64,000 nt of DNA, taken from NCBI GenBank assembly GCA_027924585.1, contig BSBM01000994.1, positions 13,968,501 through 14,032,500 of the forward strand, in the 5' to 3' direction. This DNA comes from Larix kaempferi. Its lineage: Eukaryota > Streptophyta > Pinopsida > Pinales > Pinaceae. The notes beneath the pieces are model-generated. The model saw only the letters and a list, made by a program, of their open reading frames with translations, was not told where the DNA came from and did no database searches. This document shows, one piece after another, positions 57,316 through 64,000 of the stretch; the stretch's first letter is position 1; each line of letters opens with the position of its first letter. The position numbers and the translations under genes were made by a program.

Positions 57316-58440
57316 TTATGTCAAAGAATGAGTTCATGAACATGTTAACTTTTAATTAAAATCTTAAATTAATTACTTAATTCATATTTTAATAATTTAA
57401 ACATAAATTATATCTACAAGAAATTTCATTACTCCATAGAATCATAAAAAATTAACGATGCATGGTATTATTTTTCATAAGTTTGGCTATGTTTCCCAAA
57501 TTTGCCATGTTGCACAATGGTCTTCAGTTTGATACATAATACAATTGATTTTGTTGTTTTGGAAGGTCAGGGTTTTTTAAAAGTTTTCTATGTATTAGCT
57601 TTTGTTCTTTCTTATTACGTCGAGAGCAAAGTTTAGTCATGTCTAGAGTTTTGTTGTGTCTAGAGTAAAGTTTAGTCATGTCTAAAGTTTTGTTGTGTCT
57701 AAAGTAAAGTTTAGTCTTGTCTAAAGTTTTGTTGTGTCTGTAGTTATGCATTAACATGGCTTGTAATAAAACTAATATATTGATCTATGTACTCTGTCCA
57801 TGTTGACAGAGTTCAACCGAAAAGGGAAACATATATATAAGGGGGAAATATCATTTGCAAATAAAATTACACAACCACTTTTATTTTCAGTTCTAACCAC
57901 ATAAGCAAAATCAATAGCTTAACAAGTTTAACTAAATAAAGACTACAAAATATTTATCTTTTTTATACTTAAATTTAAATCAATTTTAAAATACGATTTT
58001 GACAGAATTCATAAACTTAAGTTTATCCAAATGGACTTAAGTTTATAAACTCTGTCCATTTACAAGGTTCACGGACATAGTTCATGAACTTATGTACTTT
58101 TGAACAGAGTTCATTAACTCTGTCCAAATGTACATAAGTTCATGAACTCTGTCCATTTACAGAGTTAATGTACAGAGTTCATGAACTCTGTCCAATTGGA
58201 CATAGTTCATGATCTCATTTACAGTACAAACTAACACAAATTCAAAATTATTCTAATTAATACTTAATTCAATAATAATAATAATAAATTGGGTTTCGAC
58301 TTACCTATTTGAATTTTAACTTCTTTGACCCAGCCGAACAGAAATCAGGCAAATTTAGAGAAATGAACCAAAGCACAAAAAAAACAAACAGAACCTGCAA
58401 TAACAATGCAACATTAAAATAAGAAATTTAAAAAGAAAAC
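57316..58440. other. AT-rich insertion in the 5' part of gene A copy 2, with small repeats
   Basis: No coding region recognised. Contains a 42-bp repeat (AGTAAAGTTTAGTC(A/T)TGTCTA and AAGTTTTGTTGTGTCT) at about 57615-57740, and the inverted-repeat cluster annotated at 58010-58215. None of this is in gene A copy 1. Confidence 0.5.
58010..58215. repeat. Cluster of GAACTCTGTCCA / GAGTTCATGAACTC palindromic repeats
   Basis: Repeated words ACTCTGTCCATTTAC and AGTTCATGAACT alternate in both orientations. The 20-base sequence ACAGAGTTCATGAACTCTGT at 58172-58191 is a perfect palindrome. Confidence 0.85.
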
Positions 58441-59100
58441 TAAAAAAAACACAAAAACATTTACCTTTGCGCAGACAACCTCGCAACGACAAGTCCAAAA
58501 CCACAACAATCCACTCCTATGCAAACGTCCACCGATGAAAACCCCACCAAAATGATTGTCCACCAACAGGAACACCTGACCACAACGAACGTCCAGCAAC
58601 GGGAACTCTCAAAAAATACGAACGTCCACAAACAGGTGAACACTCCAACAACAAAACTCCACCAATATCACTCCACCAACATACGTACAGGCGAGCACTA
58701 CACCGACGAATGAGCTCAACAACCAACCAATGCATATACCACTCCACCACGACCAGATGCAGAAAGGATTCGCATAAGGGAGACGCAGAGGGTGGTGGAG
58801 AAGTGAGACACGGGGAGCAACGAATGGTGTGCCAGAGTTCATCCCAGCCACTGTAGAGTGTCAAAACGAGGTGCTGCAACAGACTGTGAGAAGGTTGGCA
58901 TGAACGGTTGCAGTAGGCGGTGAGAAGGATGAAATTAGAGTGGCGTGAAGGCTTGCAGCAGGAAACTACGAGTTTGGCATGGACGGGTCTGACCAAGAAA
59001 ACATGGCTGGGTGGATAGACTAGTGGCAAGATCGGTGGCGCAAAGGTGCGTCAAGCAGCGGGTCTCAAAGCGGGGTTCACGAAAACCTGATAGAAATGAC
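58441..59100 (-). other. GC-rich segment near the predicted start of gene A copy 2
   Basis: Clearly richer in G+C than its surroundings. Overlapping open frames on the minus strand (for example 58517-59029) have no recognisable domain and are probably a result of low stop-codon density. It may be an untranslated first exon of gene A copy 2 or a captured host segment. Confidence 0.35.
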
Positions 59101-59109
59101 AAAGAATGG

Positions 59110-59395
59110 CCGCGGCTTAGCTTTTATGAAGAATAATTATTCGGACGAATAATTATTCGACCGAATAACTATTCGGCCGAATAATTATTCGGCTGAATAA
59201 ATAATAAAAAAAATGCCGTTCATTTTTCCCGTACGACTAAACCTCGCACACAAATTGAGGTGACCGTTATGTCTAATGGTGACCCGTTAAACATTATTTG
59301 GCCAAATAAAGTATAACTTATTCCGTCGAAAAAGTTCCGCTATGTTTGTTCGGTGCCCGATTCTCACCAAATGATAACCCACCTTCGCGTCTCCA
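59110..59395 (-). promoter_or_regulatory. Palindrome array upstream of gene A copy 2
   Basis: Reverse complement of the block at 19050-19340. Palindromes include ATTATTCGGACGAATAAT at 59136-59153, ATTCGGCCGAAT at 59171-59182, an ATTCGGCTGAAT unit at about 59186-59198, and a perfect 16-mer TTATTTGGCCAAATAA at 59294-59309. The spacing and number of units differ from copy 1 while the palindromic form is kept. Confidence 0.7.
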
Positions 59396-59462
59396 CTTGT
59401 GGGGACAACCACATCCGTTATCTTATCCCTTAAGTGGTCTAATAGACATATGGGGACGCGAA
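59384..59462. repeat. Inverted repeat at the junction of gene B copy 2 and gene A copy 2
   Basis: Arms TTCGCGTCTCCAC (59384-59396) and TGGGGACGCGAA (59451-59462) enclose about 54 bases, which end with the TTAAGTGGTCTAATAGAC segment shared with gene B copy 1. A smaller near-palindrome TCTCCACTTGTGGGGA lies within it. Confidence 0.75.
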
Positions 59463-59679
59463 TAAAGTACTTTACATAGAATTAAGACGAAATTACACAT
59501 TAAAGTTTTCATTACCAAATAATTTTTGAATTCATTTCAGCATACTAGAATATGATCATTTAAACTCTTATTCTAGTTCCCATTCAAGATCATAGACATA
59601 GTTGAAAGAAAAAAAATATTGTACACAACATTTGACATGGACATTGAGAAAAACATCGATCGATTAATTTTTTATATTG

Positions 59680-62600
59680 TTAAAAACATCACAATGGAAT
59701 GCTGTCCTCAATTATCCATTCATGGTCATATTTGGATAGTTTCCATTTTTTTTTATTGTTTTTTTTATGGAACTTGTACCAATTTTATTCGAGATGCACA
59801 TACTAAATGACTATATTGACAACATATAACATTAGGTTCATAATTTTGAAAGTAGACATAATTTTCAATCATATGGGTCTGCTGAAAAAAATAGCCCTTT
59901 AAAATGATGGATCCTCTCTCGTATGTATATCCGTTGTCATTGTAATCTTCCAATAACTTCATCTTTCCTTCAGTGCATCTCATCAAATAATACTTCACAT
60001 TTTCATTGTTGTCTATAGGTGCAATCACAGCGAAAACATCCCCTCTGCAAATTACAATTGGCTTTAGGATTTTTATATCAATTAGATTGACTAATATACA
60101 TGTATATAAGGTGATGGACAAGAATGAACAATCGACAAAACAGTTGTAAGATCATTACCTTCTCTAACAAGATCTGAAATTCTGTCTCCATGAGATGATA
60201 TTGCTATTTCTTCTGATTCTAATTCTTCTACGCTTACTAGTGGCATTTTTCCTTTAGGATTAATCTCTGTGTTTTCCAATGTTTTACTTAGTTGTTCGTT
60301 ATGTTTTCACAAACTTCTGTAGATTCAACATTTTCAGTGCAAATATGACAAAAGCATGATTGCTTTCTATTGTAAAATGCAAATACATTTTGGGAGGATT
60401 TGGTTTGAATAGAGTGAGAATCTCTAGTCCCATGTATGGTGCTAACATCGTATGGTATTGATCTATTTATATCTTGGACCCCAACAAGCCAAAAAAACCT
60501 ACACAAATGACAACTTTTGATGTTAGTGTACATATACTTATATGTTAGCACGTGCATTTTTTTAAATTGACAATTAATATAAATTAAAAAAATCATGTAC
60601 ATAATTGCGCACATATTTTGATTGTTATTTATAATCATGGCTTATATGTGATTTACACCATTGGACAACCTTTGCAATTGAATGAAATCATGCAGAAGAA
60701 TGGTTCATTTTCCATCTTCAAAGTGCTCCTTTTACGCATACTCTTGCACCATCATGTTCACCTTTTCCATGTCCAGTTTCAAAGAAATTCTAGCTATGTT
60801 TAACGTTCAATGCTTTATGAAGTTGACTCAACCAATAAAATGATCGCGAAGATTTAAATTGTCCCGCACATCCATCCGACCATATCCAATGTTCATTGAA
60901 TTTAACGTCATGTCCTTTAAGTGAATCGTACAAAATACTTTCAATACAATGCTGAAGAAAATGTGTATCATGCGTACGATCATCGCTAATATAAAAGTGA
61001 TATTCTTTAATCACATCTCGATTGTCACACGTGCTTTCAATTCCATCAACATCTTGTTGAGAATGTCTATATAGGACATGGACAAATATCGAAACTTGGT
61101 CAGAATGATAGTATTCAATCTGTATCACTTTTTGCGCAGCAAATGTGTAGTTTTCTCCAAAATCAACCACTGACAAAATTGTTCCTGGTGGAAAAATTTC
61201 ACTAGATTGTTTGAATTGAAGATCTTGCCATCATGCTCTATGTGAATGCTTGGTGTATTTATAAATTTCGCTTTCAAATTTCTTGAGAAAATCTGTCACA
61301 CATATTTTATCTTCTCGCAAATCAATTCTTTTGGAATGTGCATCACTAGAACTTGTAGCATAACGGATGTATTCATATCTTCTCCAATCAACGGTTACAT
61401 TTGACAACGAGTGATCATTCTCAGTAGGATATTTATTGTGGAATAAGACCATATTTCCACAATGATGAAAATGTTTTCCATTGACACATTTCTTATTATA
61501 AAATACTTCATCGTGATCTCTCTCACATAGAGTTTGAGATATGAATTCATGTACTGTGGGAGGAGGTGGTGAATTCGTCCAAAACATTTTACCAAATTCA
61601 AGAAATGTGTCATAATATAATTGAAATTGCACATGATAATGGAAACAACATGTGTCACATATAGTAATAGGTCTAACATATCATGGTTTTTGTTGCACAA
61701 ATGTAGTTATTGACACATTAATTCCATGATGATCTTCCTTGAATTTATTGAACAATTGTACTTGTGTCATATCCATTATATGTTTTGGACTGCTTTCATA
61801 TACCCCTCGTGATACTCTTTGTCATATCACATCCCTTGAATTTGGTGAAACTTGAGCATGTGCCAACCAATATTCCTGTACAATATATTTAACACCTGCT
61901 CCCATTCTATCTTTGTAAGGTTGTTTACAAATAATTTTCTAGCTAGCAAGTTCATCTTTTTAATCTATTTTCATTCTGAATTTTCTATGTTTGTATAAAG
62001 TCTTTCTTGAGGTTCCAACAGCTTTTGCTAGTTCTATTATCAAACGTTTTTGTTTAGTACTAGCTGAAACAATTTCTTTATGAATTGCTCTACGTGCAGC
62101 ACTGATATCTTTCTTCCTCGATTTTCCAAATTTTTTTACTTCATCACCTATATTTTCTATCACATTATGTTTCAATTTTGACTCTTTGGTCACCTTGTGA
62201 ATACCCAATAATGACGTAGCATCTTCTGACTTCTTGGTCACTAATAAACATCTCAAAATTTGTGCTTGTCTTGTTGTTGAATAAATCTTCAGAACATCAT
62301 CATAAAAATTTTGAGCACGATATCATGCAGCATGTATGGGTATTTTTTTTCCATATTTGTTGCAATCAACATTTTCTAATATTTCATCATCAATGGTGAA
62401 AGTACCTATACATCAAGTTAAATTTAATTTAACATGTATCCAAAAATACAATTGATTATAAAAAATGAATTTGGAAAATACATGATATATACATACTTGG
62501 TCCAATTTCTGGATCTTGAACTTTATGTTCAATATTGACTTAATCGACATTAGTATGTAAATTAATATTTACATCTTCAACAATGGTCTCTTCAACTTCA

Positions 62601-62804
62601 ATTTGTTCTTCTTGTACTCTATTTTCAATTTCCATTTCCTCAACATTATCATGTGAAAATGTATTTATATCTTCAATAATTATCGCTTGCGTTTCTGCAA
62701 GGCTTGCTTTGTTGGCATGATATTTGAGTTTTTTTTTCTTTATTATCAGCATCATCATCATGTTTACGATCATATTTTCTTTTACGGTTTCTCTTACTGC
62801 CCAT
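59680..62804 (-). pseudogene. Gene B copy 2: DDE-like transposase, nearly full length, decayed
   Basis: The ATG at 62802-62804 opens a basic N-terminus (SKRNRKRKYDRKHDDD) that fits a nuclear-localisation signal; a frameshift follows near 62735, then an acidic stretch (EEMEIENRVQEEQIEVEE). An intron likely runs from GTATGT near 62495 to TAG near 62408. The following part has TIDDEILENVDCNKYG, the HTH-like KSRKKDISAARRA, and Cys/His motifs (CDTCCFRYHVQ, CVNGKHFHHCGN). The core at 60745-61176 has VVDFGENYTF, ISDDRTHDTHF, WSDGCAGQFKSS and, after a TAG at 60790-60792, HGKGEHDGA. A second intron lies at about 60499-60577. The C-terminal part (CFCHICTEN, then 59765-60121) is a separate conserved region, and the stop is TAA at 59680-59682. 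Expected role: cutting and moving the A/B transposon. Several stops make it inactive. Confidence 0.75.
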
Positions 62805-63660
62805 GATTGTTTAATATATAAATGATAAATTAAAGAATCATCACTTTATAGTAAAAAACCAAAATTAGGATTTAAAAACAGTTACGAAATTTATAAACAC
62901 ATGAACTGAAATTTACTTTACCTTATCAAAATCTTGTAAGAGTCTTTTGAAGAAAAACTCCTTGAAAAGAAATTTCCTTTGAAAAAAACCTTATTTGAAA
63001 GAAATAAAAACTCATTGACAATAAATCACCTTTGAAAAAACCCATTGGAAAATAATAAGAACATCTTCTAAAGAAATATTGTTTGTAAAACCACTAGAAA
63101 AAAAACTTCTTTGAAAAAATACCTAGGAAAAAATTTCCTTTGAAAAAACCCTTACAAAGAAATAACTCTTCTGCAAAAATAGCTTGGGAGAACAACTCTA
63201 TGAAAAAACCCCTTAGAAAAATACTTTGTAAAAAAAACCTCTTTTGCAAAAATATCTAGAAAAAAAAATACTTTGAAAAAACCCCTTTCAAAGAAATAAA
63301 CTCATTTGCAAAAATATCTTGAGAAAATAACTCTTTGGAAAAAACTTTTTCAAAGAAATAAGAAGGAAAAATACAACTCCTTTGAAAAAATAACTTGGAA
63401 TAAAAACCTCTTTGCACAAAATACTTTGGAATAAAAACTCTTTAAAAACGCCATTTTGGAAAAAAAACACCTTGAAAAAACCCATTGGAAAGAAATATTT
63501 GCAAAAATACATTGGAAAAAAAAACCTTGAAAAAACCCATTGCAAATAAATAAGAAGTGCAAAAATACCTTTGAATGTATTCCTTGGAAAGAAATAGGAA
63601 GAAAAATACCTTGTAAAAAAACTCCCTTTCCAAAAAAAACTCATTTGAAAACCCTTTCAA
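62805..63660. repeat. Upstream region of gene B copy 2 with CTTTGAAAAAACC minisatellite
   Basis: After about 120 AT-rich bases without signal, irregular units of about 35-45 bases run from 62935 to 63655, built from CTTTGAAAAAA(CC), (T)TGGAAAGAAATA and TTGCAAAAATA(C). Minus-strand open frames rich in Phe (63288-63660) come from the repeat and are not taken as genes. Confidence 0.8.
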
Positions 63661-63689
63661 AAATATTATGACCAGAAATATGCGAAATG

Positions 63690-64000
63690 AAACATCTGAT
63701 GATGATGATGATGATGATGATGATCATGATCATGACAATGATGATGATGTTGATGACGTTGATTATGATGATGATGAGGAACATGGTGATGATGACGATG
63801 ATGATGATGGAGTTGATGATGATGATGACGACAATGATCACGATGATCATGATGTTGATGATGAAGATGATGACCAAGATGATGATGATGATGGGGATGA
63901 GGATAAGGATGAGGATGAGGATGATGATGATCATATTCACCATCATCAGCATCATCATCTTCATCTCCGTACTCATCTGCATCATCATCCATCATCTTCA
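63690..64000. repeat. GAT/ATC trinucleotide array (right copy, runs off the window)
   Basis: GAT-rich, changing to ATC-rich at about 63930. The last 75 bases match 18818-18895 in the same orientation. The array continues beyond the end of the window. Confidence 0.9.

Noticed and set aside
58517-59029. 170-codon minus-strand frame with Cys and Trp
   Set aside because: Overlaps other frames in a locally GC-rich segment and has no recognisable motif or conserved copy.
63288-63660. Phe-rich minus-strand frames resembling membrane proteins
   Set aside because: They come from the CTTTGAAAAAACC minisatellite; hydrophobicity is an effect of the repeat.
63641-63995. Asp/His-rich and Ile-rich minus-strand frames at the right edge
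   Set aside because: Same cause: triplet repeat, not a gene.

Overview
The window looks like nuclear DNA of a land plant, probably a seed plant with a repeat-rich genome. It is AT-rich, has GT-AG introns, carries one small plant-specific gene (a MINI ZINC FINGER protein, about 3.73-4.07 kb, minus strand), and is otherwise filled with plant retrotransposons, a degraded pararetrovirus copy, DNA-transposon remnants and tandem repeats. I cannot name the species. No tRNA, rRNA or organelle insert was recognised.

Layout: 1-3.6 kb is AT-rich intergenic DNA with diverged repeats. 3.73-4.07 kb is the MIF gene. 5.9-14.6 kb is Ty3/gypsy element 1 (minus strand; one long LTR at left, a short LTR piece at right, degenerate gag-PR-RT-RH-IN). 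15.30-18.43 kb is a small copia-like non-autonomous element with 0.7-kb LTRs. 18.7-19.0 kb is a GAT/ATC array. 19.1-21.7 kb is the first copy of an unfamiliar spliced gene, called A here, preceded by an array of TTATTC..GAATAA palindromes. 21.83-43.58 kb is Ty3/gypsy element 2 (minus strand, LTR about 4.2 kb). It is interrupted by a 0.94-kb CACTA-like MITE in RT and by a 7.9-kb copia-type element with a perfect 5-bp target duplication and a chain of five tandem-repeat families. 43.58-50.29 kb is an endogenous caulimovirid fragment, minus strand. 50.29-52.81 kb is a 5'-truncated copy of a transposase-like gene, called B. 53.15-53.39 kb is a hairpin, and 53.5-54.3 kb is a TAACATTC minisatellite. 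54.6-56.9 kb is a second copy of gene A (minus strand), with its palindromic upstream region at 59.1-59.4 kb. 59.68-62.80 kb is a second, fuller copy of gene B (minus strand). The window ends in another GAT/ATC array that matches the 18.8-kb one.

The least familiar content is the A/B pair. Gene B has a DDE-like core (DFxxNY, SDG-x-x-x-QFK and HGKGEHDG motifs). Gene A has no family I recognise, but ends in five small exons, four of them whole-codon cassettes, that are kept in both copies. The two copies lie in opposite orientations and both are decayed, several stops being explicable as C-to-T changes at CG or CHG sites. I infer a two-gene DNA transposon family. Its superfamily and exact termini could not be settled from the sequence alone.

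Insertion order inferred from nesting: A/B elements first; gypsy 2 into the 3' flank of A copy 1; the MITE and the copia element into gypsy 2. The pararetrovirus fragment sits between a truncated gypsy LTR and truncated gene B, so this block was rearranged.
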